Shown in pieces: positions 7,751 to 16,394 of a stretch of 64,000 bases of DNA (position 1 is its first letter; the number at the start of each line of letters is the position of its first letter). The DNA comes from Candidatus Saccharibacteria bacterium UBA3218 (GTDB taxonomy: Bacteria; Patescibacteriota; Saccharimonadia; Saccharimonadales; Saccharimonadaceae), in contig DEWE01000008.1 of NCBI GenBank assembly GCA_002363125.1, positions 1 through 64,000 of the forward strand. The letters are read 5' to 3'. Under the pieces are notes generated by a model. That model saw only the letters and a list, made by a program, of their open reading frames with translations, was not told the origin of the DNA and made no database searches. The translations under genes and the position numbers were made by a program.

Positions 7751-7828
7751 TTATTTCTCTTTTTTCTTCTTTTTCCCAGCTATAGTTTTACCAATTCCGC
7801 CCTTAGTAACTTTTATGTATTGGTCCAT
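7751..7828 (-). CDS. lysine-rich 25-residue small protein
   Basis: A 25-codon ORF between grpB-like and DUF1653 genes. Its translation begins MDQYIKVTKGGIGKTIAG and ends in a run of five lysines followed by Glu-Lys. TAGGAGG at 7834-7840 lies 5 nt before ATG, one of the best ribosome binding sites in the window, and the ORF fills the gap between its neighbours exactly. The 9 basic residues in 25 suggest nucleic-acid or ribosome binding, but that is inference. I know of no named family. Confidence 0.6.
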   Translation of the reverse strand: MDQYIKVTKGGIGKTIAGKKKKKEK

Positions 7829-7837
7829 AAGAGCCTC

Positions 7838-8086
7838 CTATTTATTATTACTTTTAATTTCTTGTAATTCAAAACGATATTTCTGCTTTACCTCCGGATA
7901 TTTTTCACGATCCACTTCACTAAGAAACATCTCCCGCGGTCGCGCGTACAATTTACCATCACCATAAAGCGCCCGATAAAGGACCAGATCCTCTCCCGTT
8001 TCCGAATGTTCACAAACATCTTCTACAATATATAAATCACCTTTAAAATGCCGGTAAACTCCATGGATTTTCAATTCATTTTTCAT
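7838..8086 (-). CDS. DUF1653 domain protein
   Basis: An 82-residue protein that is almost entirely one DUF1653 domain: [35 protein letters not shown] followed by the RPREMF motif. The family is a small SH3-like barrel of unknown function. It overlaps the 3' end of the CYTH gene by 11 nt, so the two are likely co-translated. No signal peptide or membrane segment is present. Confidence 0.85.
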   Translation of the reverse strand: MKNELKIHGVYRHFKGDLYIVEDVCEHSETGEDLVLYRALYGDGKLYARPREMFLSEVDREKYPEVKQKYRFELQEIKSNNK

Positions 8087-8669
8087 GGTCTATCCTCTTT
8101 CTTGCCCATTCTGGCGGCTCCATTTCAAATAAAATTTTCGGTGTACGTAGATTCACAGTATCACAATCAACTCCATAATAGTGTTCATACGTTGTATCTA
8201 CTGAACCAAATTTTGCCTGGGATTTTTTAAGCCCTAACTTATCCGCCGTCTCCCAAACTGCCGCTTCGCTCGGCCCCTCAATTTCAATAAACGTCGGAAT
8301 CCACGGCCAAGTATCAATACAAATTTCTACCTCACCATATACCCAAGTTTCGCGATACGACTCTTGCTCTGCTTTGGTTCTAAGACCGCAACCTTTCAAA
8401 AACAAAATTCCCTTTTCAAAGTCATCAATTTCTACATTCACTTCCTTAGTGCCTAGTATCGAATGGTCATCACTGATATTTTTATAAGTCATCACAATCT
8501 TACCGCCACCTTCATCACGTACTCTTGCAAAAGAATGTTCGCCAGTATAAAACACACGCCGTTTCATCAAAACTTCTGGCTTTACCAACTCCGCACCAAT
8601 ATTTTTTAATTTTGCTCGGATATCATCTTTGTCGATATCCAAAAATTGTGCCTCAATTTCATTATTCAT
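8076..8669 (-). CDS. CYTH-domain protein (class IV adenylate cyclase/triphosphatase-like)
   Basis: A 197-residue CYTH (triphosphate tunnel) protein. The N-terminal signature normally reads ExExK; here it is E-I-E-A-Q, with glutamine in place of the lysine at residue 8. Other features are present: [13 protein letters not shown], a K-E-V-N-V-E strand and [13 protein letters not shown]. Family members hydrolyse inorganic or organic triphosphates or make cAMP. The lost lysine may change activity. It heads a leftward run of small genes down to 6255. Confidence 0.82.
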   Translation of the reverse strand: MNNEIEAQFLDIDKDDIRAKLKNIGAELVKPEVLMKRRVFYTGEHSFARVRDEGGGKIVMTYKNISDDHSILGTKEVNVEIDDFEKGILFLKGCGLRTKAEQESYRETWVYGEVEICIDTWPWIPTFIEIEGPSEAAVWETADKLGLKKSQAKFGSVDTTYEHYYGVDCDTVNLRTPKILFEMEPPEWARKRIDHEK

Positions 8670-8691
8670 ACTTATATCATATCACACCACC

Positions 8692-8720
8692 AAAAAAGCC
8701 ACGACTTTCGCCGTGGCTTT
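8692..8720 (-). terminator. Rho-independent terminator of rny
   Basis: AAAGCCACG and CGTGGCTTT form a 9-bp stem with an 8-nt loop, followed on the minus strand by further T residues. It lies just after the rny stop. Confidence 0.8.
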
Positions 8721-8732
8721 TGCTTTTATATA

Positions 8733-10250
8733 TTACTTTGCGTATTCCACCGCTCGAGTTTCGCGAATCACATTTACTTTAATGATGCCAGGATAGCTCA
8801 TCGTGGCTTCAATTTTATTTGCAATATCACGCGCCAACTTCAAAGCGCTGAGGTCATCGATTTGCTTTGGCTCTACAATTACGCGAATCTCACGACCAGC
8901 TGAAATCGCATAAGCCTTGTCAATACCAGGGAACGAAGTTGCAATATTTTCAAGATCGCGCATTCTTTCTGCAAAGTTCTCTGCCGAAATATTACGTGCT
9001 CCAGGTCTAGCTGCGCTCATCGCATCACAAATCTTTACAATGATAGCTTCTGGCGTAGTCGGCTCAATATCATCATGATGTGCTGCCATCGCATGCACTA
9101 CTGGTTCCGGCATGCCATACTTCTTTGCAAGTTCAGCACCAATTTCTGCATGCTTACCTTCAATTTTATGAGTCACAGCCTTACCGATATCATGAAGCAA
9201 AGTTGCAGTCTTTGCGACTCTTTTATCCGCGCCAATTTCTTCCGCAATCATTCCAGCCACGTGTGCCATTTCGATCGAATGCAATAATACATTTTGTCCA
9301 TACGAAGTCCTAAACTTCAACTCACCAAGCAAATGCACTAGCTCGCGTGGAATCCCCACCAACCCCACTTCGCGCACTGCATCTTCACCGGCTCTCACTA
9401 CTTCCTTTTCAATTTCCTTTTCACCTTTTTCTACTGCTTCTTCAATGGAGGATGGATTAATGCGCCCATCTTTCATCAAACGCTCCAAAGCATATCTCGC
9501 CACCTGACGACGAATCGGATCAAACGAAGAAAGCACCACCATACCCGGAGTATCGTCCACCATAATATCCACACCAGTTGCTCTTTGCAAAGCCTGAATA
9601 TTGCGACCTTCCTTACCAATAATTCGACCCTTCATATCGTCATCTGGAAGTTTCAAAGCCGTTACTGTACGATCAGCTGTAACTTCAGAAGACATTCTTT
9701 CCATCGCAGTAAGTAATACTGCCTGTGCGGTTTCATCAATATCGTGCTTAATTTCTTTTTGTTCTTTTGCGACTAAATTCACCAAATCTTGCTTAATATC
9801 GTTCTCTGTCATCTTCATTAATTTTTCACGCGCTTCAGTTTTTGATAAGCCAGCAATTTTTTCTAATTTTTCGTGTTGTTTTTCACGAATCTCACGAATC
9901 TCACCTTTCAGGGATTCAATTTCTTTTTCTTCACGCGTCAATTTTTCAGACTTCTTTTCTAGTTGGTCCAACTTTGCGTCCAAAGTCGTCTCACGCTCAG
10001 CCAAACGATTCTCAGTCTTTTTCCATTCACGACGTCTTTCGTTTTCTTCCGCTTGGCTTTTTTCTGCTACTTTTGTAGCTTCTTTCTTAGCATTTAATAC
10101 AATGTCCGATGCTTCCCTTTTTGCTTTACGCACCAAATCTTCCGCTTTATCTCTTCCTCCATTTTCATTGTGTTTGTTGTAGGCAAAAATTCCACCCGCA
10201 CCAGCCGCAATGCCCACTACGGCGGCAATAATTGGGATTACTATTTCCAT
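8733..10250 (-). CDS. rny: ribonuclease Y
   Basis: A 505-residue membrane-anchored endoribonuclease that starts mRNA decay. It has one N-terminal membrane helix (about residues 3-23), a long charged coiled coil (about 30-190), a KH RNA-binding domain around GRIIGKEGRNIQALQ and an HD metal-dependent phosphohydrolase domain with H-S-I-E-M-A-H and LLHDIGK. All catalytic landmarks are present and the length matches the family. It is transcribed from an extended -10 promoter at 10338-10346 with an untranslated leader of roughly 80 nt, and ends in a strong terminator. Patescibacteria commonly rely on RNase Y. Confidence 0.96.
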   Translation of the reverse strand: MEIVIPIIAAVVGIAAGAGGIFAYNKHNENGGRDKAEDLVRKAKREASDIVLNAKKEATKVAEKSQAEENERRREWKKTENRLAERETTLDAKLDQLEKKSEKLTREEKEIESLKGEIREIREKQHEKLEKIAGLSKTEAREKLMKMTENDIKQDLVNLVAKEQKEIKHDIDETAQAVLLTAMERMSSEVTADRTVTALKLPDDDMKGRIIGKEGRNIQALQRATGVDIMVDDTPGMVVLSSFDPIRRQVARYALERLMKDGRINPSSIEEAVEKGEKEIEKEVVRAGEDAVREVGLVGIPRELVHLLGELKFRTSYGQNVLLHSIEMAHVAGMIAEEIGADKRVAKTATLLHDIGKAVTHKIEGKHAEIGAELAKKYGMPEPVVHAMAAHHDDIEPTTPEAIIVKICDAMSAARPGARNISAENFAERMRDLENIATSFPGIDKAYAISAGREIRVIVEPKQIDDLSALKLARDIANKIEATMSYPGIIKVNVIRETRAVEYAK

Positions 10251-10337
10251 CCTTCCCTTTCTAATTGTTTTTGTCGATATTTTTCTCTATACCAACGGGT
10301 TAACAAATAACATCAAATTAATAAATTTCCACTGTAT

Positions 10338-10346
10338 ATTATATCA
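10338..10346 (-). promoter_or_regulatory. extended -10 promoter of rny
   Basis: TGATATAAT on the minus strand, about 88 nt before the rny start. Between them no ORF is seen; an AAGGGAAGG ribosome binding site precedes ATG 10250. Confidence 0.6.
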
Positions 10347-10355
10347 CAAAAATCA

Positions 10356-10583
10356 CTAAAATAGTGAGCCGGAAATCCGCATTTCTACAAATCCAGTCGA
10401 AGTATTTCTCACGACCAAATCCACTCCATTCGAGGATCTCTCAATTTTATGCGTTACCCATCCAGAAGAATCCCTAATCACTAGAGAGTTGGAAACCAAG
10501 CTCCCTTCAATGTACGAGCTTGACCCATCCGGAGCATGATAAATAACTCCGTTTCTCACCAACATCTCTTCTAAATACCCCAT
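10356..10583 (-). CDS. hypothetical small protein
   Basis: A 75-residue ORF between rny and the DnaJ-like gene. It is rich in Ser, Val and Gly with alternating hydrophobic residues, suggesting a small beta structure (YHAPDGSSSYIEGSLVSNSLV, VDLVVRNTSTGFVEMRI). It lacks a clear ribosome binding site; an inverted repeat AGTCTA/TAGACT lies just upstream. It fills an otherwise empty gap, which favours a real gene, but I recognise no family. Confidence 0.5.
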   Translation of the reverse strand: MGYLEEMLVRNGVIYHAPDGSSSYIEGSLVSNSLVIRDSSGWVTHKIERSSNGVDLVVRNTSTGFVEMRISGSLF

Positions 10584-10629
10584 TGAATTTCAGTCTAACT
10601 TATCGCTAGACTTTTTGCAAGCTTAAACT

Positions 10630-11541
10630 TTATCCCCAAAATCCACGCTTTTTATTTTTCTTAAATTCTTCCAAAAGTTCCTTTTGTTTCTTTGATAAAT
10701 TCTTTGGTGTTTCTACAATTACGGTTACGATATGTGGTCCCCTATCACCATCAGACCTAAACGGCACACCATGCCCAGATAGTTTAAATGGTGTTCCACT
10801 TTGCGTACCAGCCGGCACCTTCATGGTAATCTTTCCGTCTACCGTCTCCACATCAATTTCACACCCCAAAGCCGCATCTACCATGTCAATTTTTTCTTCT
10901 GACAATATAATAGCACCTTCCCTCGTGAGAGATTTGTGTGGCTTCACACGAATCTTCACATAAAGATCGCCTGGCTCCGATCCACCATCTGGCGCTGGTC
11001 CACCCTTACCACGCAACCGAATAGACATCCCATCATCAATCCCAGCCGGGATTTTTACTTTCAAATCTTCCCCATCCAATGTTACTTTTTTTGTAGTGCC
11101 AAAAATTGCCTCTTCAAATGTCAAAGTCACTGAAGTTTGATAGTCTGCTCCTTTTCTTGGCCTCCTACTACCCGCCGCACCAAAACCAAACAAACTCCCA
11201 AGGATATCGTCAAAACCACCGCCGCCAAAGTCAAAATTAAATGTCTGACCATTATAATTAAATCCACCACCAAATGGATTACCAGAAAACCCACCATAAG
11301 CTCCGCCCGAAGCTCCACCTACTCCAGCGTGCCCAAATTGGTCATATCGCGCACGTTTCTGTTTATCAGAAAGCACGTCATGCGCTTCATTAATTTCCTT
11401 AAACTTAGCTTCGGCTTCTTTATCACCAGGATTTTTATCTGGATGATATTTTACTGCAAGCTTCCTGTAAGCTTTTTTAATTTCGTCATCAGAAGCGTTT
11501 TTTGAGACGCCCAAAACCTCATAATAATCACGTTTTGCCAT
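10630..11541 (-). CDS. DnaJ-like co-chaperone without zinc finger (CbpA type)
   Basis: A 303-residue J-domain protein that would stimulate DnaK ATPase. Residues 1-70 are the J domain with the HPD motif ([10 protein letters not shown]). Residues 75-125 are Gly/Phe rich, and residues 140-290 form the C-terminal substrate-binding domains ([22 protein letters not shown]). The four CxxCxGxG zinc repeats of classical DnaJ are missing, as in CbpA. A perfect CIRCE operator lies just upstream, so HrcA control under heat stress is expected. The -10 box TATAAT ends 7 nt before ATG, suggesting a leaderless transcript. No dnaK or grpE is in the window. Confidence 0.92.
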   Translation of the reverse strand: MAKRDYYEVLGVSKNASDDEIKKAYRKLAVKYHPDKNPGDKEAEAKFKEINEAHDVLSDKQKRARYDQFGHAGVGGASGGAYGGFSGNPFGGGFNYNGQTFNFDFGGGGFDDILGSLFGFGAAGSRRPRKGADYQTSVTLTFEEAIFGTTKKVTLDGEDLKVKIPAGIDDGMSIRLRGKGGPAPDGGSEPGDLYVKIRVKPHKSLTREGAIILSEEKIDMVDAALGCEIDVETVDGKITMKVPAGTQSGTPFKLSGHGVPFRSDGDRGPHIVTVIVETPKNLSKKQKELLEEFKKNKKRGFWG

Positions 11542-11548
11542 ATCAATA

Positions 11549-11586
11549 ATTATACATGTTTAGCACTCAAATTACAAGAGTGCTAA
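11549..11586 (-). promoter_or_regulatory. CIRCE operator and promoter of the DnaJ-like gene
   Basis: TTAGCACTC-N9-GAGTGCTAA at 11560-11586 is a perfect CIRCE, the HrcA repressor site. On the minus strand TATAAT lies at 11549-11554, so the operator covers the expected -35 region. Confidence 0.95.
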
Positions 11587-11587
11587 A

Positions 11588-12349
11588 TCACTCGTCACCT
11601 ACATAAACCGAAGTATATTCCTCGCTTATATTGCTATATCTTATCTCATAATCATTTGGGTCAAAACCAAGCTCTTTAATTTTGGAAATCGCATTGTCGT
11701 AATTCCCGCCTGTATAATCCGTAATCTTTAGCACTATTTTTTCATCATCTATCAAAACGTAACCTATAAAATATTTTGTATATGAAGAATAATTTTCAGA
11801 GTAATACTCTACAGTAATTGGTAATTGTTTTGTGATCGGAAATTTTTCCACAGAAGAATCCGAATATTGATCTATACAAACGAAATCTTCATATATTTTA
11901 TCCTGTTCACTTATACAATTAAACCCAACATAATTACCATAAAAATATGGATTATTCTTATCGTTAGACCATTTGAAATAACCGGAGTAGGACTGCTTTA
12001 CAGAATCAATATCAACTATGAACTTTCCTATATGTAAGTTCTGCTCTTCGTCATACTGATTGCTCCAACTCCCGTCGCGAATCAAAGCGCCAGACTCTGG
12101 CATCAAACTAGAGTCACTATTTTCCATATTTTTTTCCACAATGCCATATAAGCCAGCAAAAACTGAATCTCTCGTATCCTCTGGAGCATTAGGGAATATA
12201 TCACTAAAATTGTCTATTCTCAATTCATTACCATAGGGATTTTTTTTAAAAATATTAGCAAACAGAAAGACTATCAGTGGTAACACGATTATGATTACAG
12301 AAACCCAGATAATCATTCTTATATTAAATTTTTCTCTATCTATTTTCAT
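11588..12349 (-). CDS. membrane-anchored protein of unknown function next to the T4SS hydrolase
   Basis: About 253 residues with a single N-terminal membrane helix (around residues 10-32, IIWVSVIIIVLPLIVFLFA), then an acidic, Tyr/Ser/Asp-rich outer part. ATG 12349 is chosen because GGAGGG lies 6 nt upstream; the longer frame up to 12424 would run into the upstream gene. It is the last gene of the T4SS operon, 13 nt after the peptidoglycan hydrolase. I do not recognise the family. The topology suggests a cell-surface accessory or immunity-like partner for the hydrolase, which is inference. Confidence 0.78.
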   Translation of the reverse strand: MKIDREKFNIRMIIWVSVIIIVLPLIVFLFANIFKKNPYGNELRIDNFSDIFPNAPEDTRDSVFAGLYGIVEKNMENSDSSLMPESGALIRDGSWSNQYDEEQNLHIGKFIVDIDSVKQSYSGYFKWSNDKNNPYFYGNYVGFNCISEQDKIYEDFVCIDQYSDSSVEKFPITKQLPITVEYYSENYSSYTKYFIGYVLIDDEKIVLKITDYTGGNYDNAISKIKELGFDPNDYEIRYSNISEEYTSVYVGDE

Positions 12350-12362
12350 AATCACCCTCCAA

Positions 12363-13685
12363 TTAAATACCTTTAAGCACGGAATCTGTATACGCATAAG
12401 AATATGCATCAGATTGATAAACACTCAAATCATACTCTTTGGCGCCAGTAAAACTCGTGCTAGCAGTACCATTCCCGCTACACCCAGCTTCTCCTATAAT
12501 AATTTTTCCTCTTGACTCATCAACCCCTAAAACCACTCCTGTATGTGTGAGCCCATTAGCATTCGTGCTAAATACGGCATACGCACGAGGAGTATGCCCA
12601 CCATCTTCAAACCCATTGTTAATCATATGTTGTACAAAATAGTCACCCCGAACGTCTGGGATAGAACTCTTACTCACAGTTGTATATTTAGATAAAAACC
12701 ACTTGCTAAAGGCTACACAATTTGTTAGAGCACTACCACAATCTGACCAATAATACAATGTTATACCGTCAAAAACAACATTACTATATGTATGTAACGT
12801 TTCATTTTGCTTATCTATATACGGTTGTACTAATTTTTTTGCTTGTTCTAAATCCATGCCACCGGAAACCAAACTACCATCGTTACATATAGTGTTAGAG
12901 CCCCCCAGTGCAACATACTGAACAAATGCCCCAAAACCCATATTAGCCGGATAAGACATACCCCCGCCATCAGTTTTTATCTGTCCCCAAGTATTATTGG
13001 ATTTAGTTGGTTCTACAGAAGGATCACGTTTTTCATCATAACGATTCATCACATAAGGAGAACCTTCCCCATGATTAGCCTCCTCATTAGAAAAACCCAA
13101 CCTTATTGCTTGCTCTATATATGCAGACGCAACACCATTATATCTAAAAAATAGGGTTTTTACTCCATCATCAGTATTTAAGTCAACGTCAGACGCTTTG
13201 CTAGCTATCACGTCAGCAGCAATGTTCGTCTGCCTTTGAAATTCATCGTCACTAATAGGACCAGCTGGTAAAAAAGCGTTTCCATTAGTTCCACCACCGG
13301 TATAAGAATACAACTGGTACGCACCCTGTCCATTTGATGGATTATCTCTAGCCAAACCATGCTCCCTCATATGAACTACAGCTAAAATCTGCCAAGGAAA
13401 ATTATGTTTTTCGGCTGCTTTCTCATAAAATGGCCTATTTGCCTCAATCGCTTTAAGATTAGCCTCAGAAAAAACCTCAGCTCCAGCATAATTAAAATTA
13501 TTCCCTCCTGCCATAGAACCACATCCACCACTTCTCTCATCCGGATCATAAAACATAATATCGTTTTGCGCAAACTTATCTAGCTGCTCTTCCGACAATG
13601 CATACGCAGAAAAAGGCATCAGCCCAACCAAAACCACCGCCATTACGACTAACAAAACCTTTTTAGCAAACATCCTCACCTTCAT
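12363..13685 (-). CDS. secreted T4SS-associated peptidoglycan hydrolase (lysozyme-like + CHAP/NlpC-like)
   Basis: About 440 residues with a signal peptide cleaved after AYA. Residues around 75-230 resemble a lysozyme-like/transglycosylase fold (FPWQILAVVHMREHGL..., GQGAYQLYSY). The C-terminal part resembles CHAP/NlpC cysteine peptidases: Cys in TNCVAFSKWF, His in LTHTGVVLGV and GEAGCSGNG. Such enzymes open the wall for secretion machines (VirB1-like role). Two starts are possible: ATG 13709, coupled to the VirB4 stop by ATGA, or ATG 13685, which lies 6 nt after an extended -10 box (TGGTATAAT). The gene follows VirB4 directly. Confidence 0.85.
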   Translation of the reverse strand: MKVRMFAKKVLLVVMAVVLVGLMPFSAYALSEEQLDKFAQNDIMFYDPDERSGGCGSMAGGNNFNYAGAEVFSEANLKAIEANRPFYEKAAEKHNFPWQILAVVHMREHGLARDNPSNGQGAYQLYSYTGGGTNGNAFLPAGPISDDEFQRQTNIAADVIASKASDVDLNTDDGVKTLFFRYNGVASAYIEQAIRLGFSNEEANHGEGSPYVMNRYDEKRDPSVEPTKSNNTWGQIKTDGGGMSYPANMGFGAFVQYVALGGSNTICNDGSLVSGGMDLEQAKKLVQPYIDKQNETLHTYSNVVFDGITLYYWSDCGSALTNCVAFSKWFLSKYTTVSKSSIPDVRGDYFVQHMINNGFEDGGHTPRAYAVFSTNANGLTHTGVVLGVDESRGKIIIGEAGCSGNGTASTSFTGAKEYDLSVYQSDAYSYAYTDSVLKGI

Positions 13686-13705
13686 ATCTCGATTATACCA
13701 TAATC

Positions 13706-15526
13706 TCATTTATTCTTATTTGGACTCGTAGTAATCAAACTTTCTTCTGTCTCACTCGCAATTATCTGAACATGCACGTGGTTTTGCCCAGCAAAGAACA
13801 AACCTTGGCCCACCGGGAAATTTGCTAACCGTCGCTTTTCTTCTTCGGTCAATTTAAACACATCAGACAAGACATCTACTGCCGAAGCAGATTGCTTTAA
13901 TAATAACTGCATAGATGAGTTTGCCACAATTGCCCTACCCATCTTTGAGCTCATGAAGTCCTCCACATCTTGGGTAATAGTTGTAAGCCCAAGATAATAT
14001 TTACGTGCTCGCTTCGCCAAAGAAAACAAGAAATTTGCCGAATCTTCATATTTCATCAATTGCCACGCCTCATCCACGATAAGTAAACGTTTCTTTTGCT
14101 CTGCCCTCACGATATTCCAAATGTGCGAAAGCACAATATACATTGCCACCGGCCTGAGCTCATCCTCAAGATCACGAATATTAAATACTACCATTTGGTT
14201 GTTAATGTCTACATTGCTCTGTTGCGAAAAAATCCCTGCAAAAGTACCCGTAGTGTATTTTCGCAAACGTTGTGCAAGCTGCGGTCCAGACCCTTCCATA
14301 TGTAGAAGAGTATCGTATAAATTCGCAATCGTTGGTGGTGTAGACTGATGTGTCAATGGGTCAGATGTAATACCAGCCCTAGCATAAGTATCAATCAATG
14401 CCTGATCTAAATCTGCTTCTTCATTTGCTGTCAACGCTGGCACTACTTGCCCACCGGCAGAAATCTGATTCCCACCAAGCATCAATCTAAACAAACCATG
14501 CAAAGTCACCAAATTCGCACGCAATGCATCATTGGCATCCTCAGAATCTACCACTTTTGGCAAATCAAACGGATTGATCCTTACGTCAGAATTAAGAGAT
14601 AACCTGATATAAGATCCACCTACCGCATCACAAAGCTTCTGATACTCGTTTTCTGGATCAATAATCAAAATTTCACTCCCCACCATCATCGAACGAAGCG
14701 CCTCTAACTTCACGGTAAACGATTTACCGGCACCAGACTTTGCAAATACCACCATATTGGCATTTTCAAGACTAAACCGATCGAAAATCACCAAACCATT
14801 GTTGTGCATATTAATGCCATACAAAATCCCCTTATCTTGCGTAAGATCGGCCGAAGTAAATGGAAAAGATGTGGATATCGCACCAGTATTCATATTACGA
14901 CGAATCTGCAACTGGTCCGTACATTGTGGCATTGTCGAATTCATCCCCTGCTCTTGCTGCGAGTTCGCCACTTTCGAGAAGATCATCTGCTGACCAAAAA
15001 TTGTTTCAATCTTTTGTTGCACAAACTTCAACTCATCCATAGAATCTGCCCACAATGTAATATATAGTCCGAACCGGAAAAATCTCTCCGCACCCACTTG
15101 CAATTGATCACGCAGTTCCTCCGCATCATTAATTGCCGCTTCAAGCTCTGGATCACGCACCCGACCCTTCTCTGCATTAAGGTTCATCGATGCTTCAAGT
15201 TGAGTTACCTTAGTCTTCAAATTTTTCATTACCACAGCAGACTCAACTGGATATATATACATAGACACATCAATTACTTCATCAATATTTATAATTGGCG
15301 AAAGCCAGCCCGTATATAGCGACCTCGGATAACCATATATATATAACGTTCTACCGTATTTATTCCCCAATCTAAAATAATCTGCATGAATTTCAATTGC
15401 CGACGGCGAAATTAAATCTCTTAGAGTATTCGTACCTTGTTCAAATGCACGCTGGATTTCTGCTGCCTCTAATGCTTCGTTTTGTGCTGCAATCTCTGCT
15501 GCTGTCATCTGTCTCTTTTTAGCCAT
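13706..15526 (-). CDS. VirB4/TraC-type T4SS ATPase
   Basis: A 606-residue cytoplasmic ATPase that powers type IV secretion. The Walker A segment FAKSGAGKSF has its Lys-Ser at residues 268-269 (the usual first Gly is Ala), and Walker B is LLIVDEAW. IDPENEYQKLCDAVGG and the C-terminal LLKQSASAVDVLSDVFKLTEEE are typical of VirB4-like proteins. The N-terminal 250 residues carry the usual TraC/VirB4 dimer and inner-membrane contact region. It is preceded by its N-terminal-domain-like partner and followed by the hydrolase. The arrangement PrgI - TraC-like - VirB4 is typical of Patescibacteria. Confidence 0.93.
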   Translation of the reverse strand: MAKKRQMTAAEIAAQNEALEAAEIQRAFEQGTNTLRDLISPSAIEIHADYFRLGNKYGRTLYIYGYPRSLYTGWLSPIINIDEVIDVSMYIYPVESAVVMKNLKTKVTQLEASMNLNAEKGRVRDPELEAAINDAEELRDQLQVGAERFFRFGLYITLWADSMDELKFVQQKIETIFGQQMIFSKVANSQQEQGMNSTMPQCTDQLQIRRNMNTGAISTSFPFTSADLTQDKGILYGINMHNNGLVIFDRFSLENANMVVFAKSGAGKSFTVKLEALRSMMVGSEILIIDPENEYQKLCDAVGGSYIRLSLNSDVRINPFDLPKVVDSEDANDALRANLVTLHGLFRLMLGGNQISAGGQVVPALTANEEADLDQALIDTYARAGITSDPLTHQSTPPTIANLYDTLLHMEGSGPQLAQRLRKYTTGTFAGIFSQQSNVDINNQMVVFNIRDLEDELRPVAMYIVLSHIWNIVRAEQKKRLLIVDEAWQLMKYEDSANFLFSLAKRARKYYLGLTTITQDVEDFMSSKMGRAIVANSSMQLLLKQSASAVDVLSDVFKLTEEEKRRLANFPVGQGLFFAGQNHVHVQIIASETEESLITTSPNKNK

Positions 15527-15530
15527 TTTG

Positions 15531-16391
15531 TTACTCTCCCTTCCTTACATACATTGTTGCAAGCTTAGAAAAATCTACTAATGGTTCTCTCACTGCCGTA
15601 TCTGGATTATTAAAGTTGTAATAAAGCTCTGCTAATTCCTTGGTGTTTAATCTTACCGAGTTAATTCCAATTTGGAAAAGTCCAGAAATCACCGTGTCTA
15701 CACGATTTGTCAATTCTGTCGTGGCCTTATCATAAGTTGCCCGATCAATTTTTGTTATTTCCGGCGCTTTAGCTTTCGAAAACGATTTAAAGAAATTTTT
15801 TGTTTGTTGCAAAACTTTTTCTGCATCTGGAGAACTGTAATACGGTATCACAATAAAGAACGATTTATCCATGATATTTGCTTCTTGCGATAAAATATCA
15901 ATAAAGTTAATATAATCATCCATCAATACGCCAAGTAGCATATTATCATTATTACGCCTTATTTCTGATAGCCTTTCAATATACGGACCAATATCCACTC
16001 GTTGGCTTCGCACTAATATCTGTGTAGTAAATTTTAATGAATTCAAAAAATTCTGATATGAATATTCCACGCCATCACGCTCCACATCACTCATAAGATC
16101 AAAGTTAATTGATTTACAGGCCACTACTGCGCGGAAAGATCCATCCTTCATGATCACCACATTATCGCGAAGTTCAGAAATTAGTAATGTAGCCTGCGTA
16201 GAAGTAGGGGACTCTTGATTTGGCGAAACCGGCGCTGCTTGATTTGCTGCCACAGCTGCTGCTCCTATATCGGCCACATTTGCATTGCCACCCTGCTGTG
16301 GTAACGCCATTTGCGGAGCGGCAGAAACCGGAGCCTGCTCTGGCATAATCATTTGCGGCGCTGCTTGGCTATTTGGATCTTGTGGATTCAT
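15531..16391 (-). CDS. TraC-like domain T4SS protein (VirB4 N-terminal-like)
   Basis: A 286-residue protein without membrane segments. Residues 1-65 are low complexity (Ala, Pro, Gln), and residues 65-286 resemble the TraC-like domain: STQATLLISELRDNVVIMKDGSFRAVVACKSINFDL and later PYYSSPDAEKVL. It has no Walker motifs. It lies 4 nt before VirB4 and 3 nt after PrgI, so the three are one transcription unit. The probable role is a structural partner of VirB4, as if the VirB4 N-terminal domain were a separate subunit; that role is inference from synteny. Confidence 0.85.
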   Translation of the reverse strand: MNPQDPNSQAAPQMIMPEQAPVSAAPQMALPQQGGNANVADIGAAAVAANQAAPVSPNQESPTSTQATLLISELRDNVVIMKDGSFRAVVACKSINFDLMSDVERDGVEYSYQNFLNSLKFTTQILVRSQRVDIGPYIERLSEIRRNNDNMLLGVLMDDYINFIDILSQEANIMDKSFFIVIPYYSSPDAEKVLQQTKNFFKSFSKAKAPEITKIDRATYDKATTELTNRVDTVISGLFQIGINSVRLNTKELAELYYNFNNPDTAVREPLVDFSKLATMYVRKGE

Positions 16392-16394
16392 AAT

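Noticed and set aside
9601..10182. 193-residue plus-strand ORF rich in Ser and Phe
   Set aside because: It is the antisense of the rny coiled-coil region; composition is that of a shadow frame.
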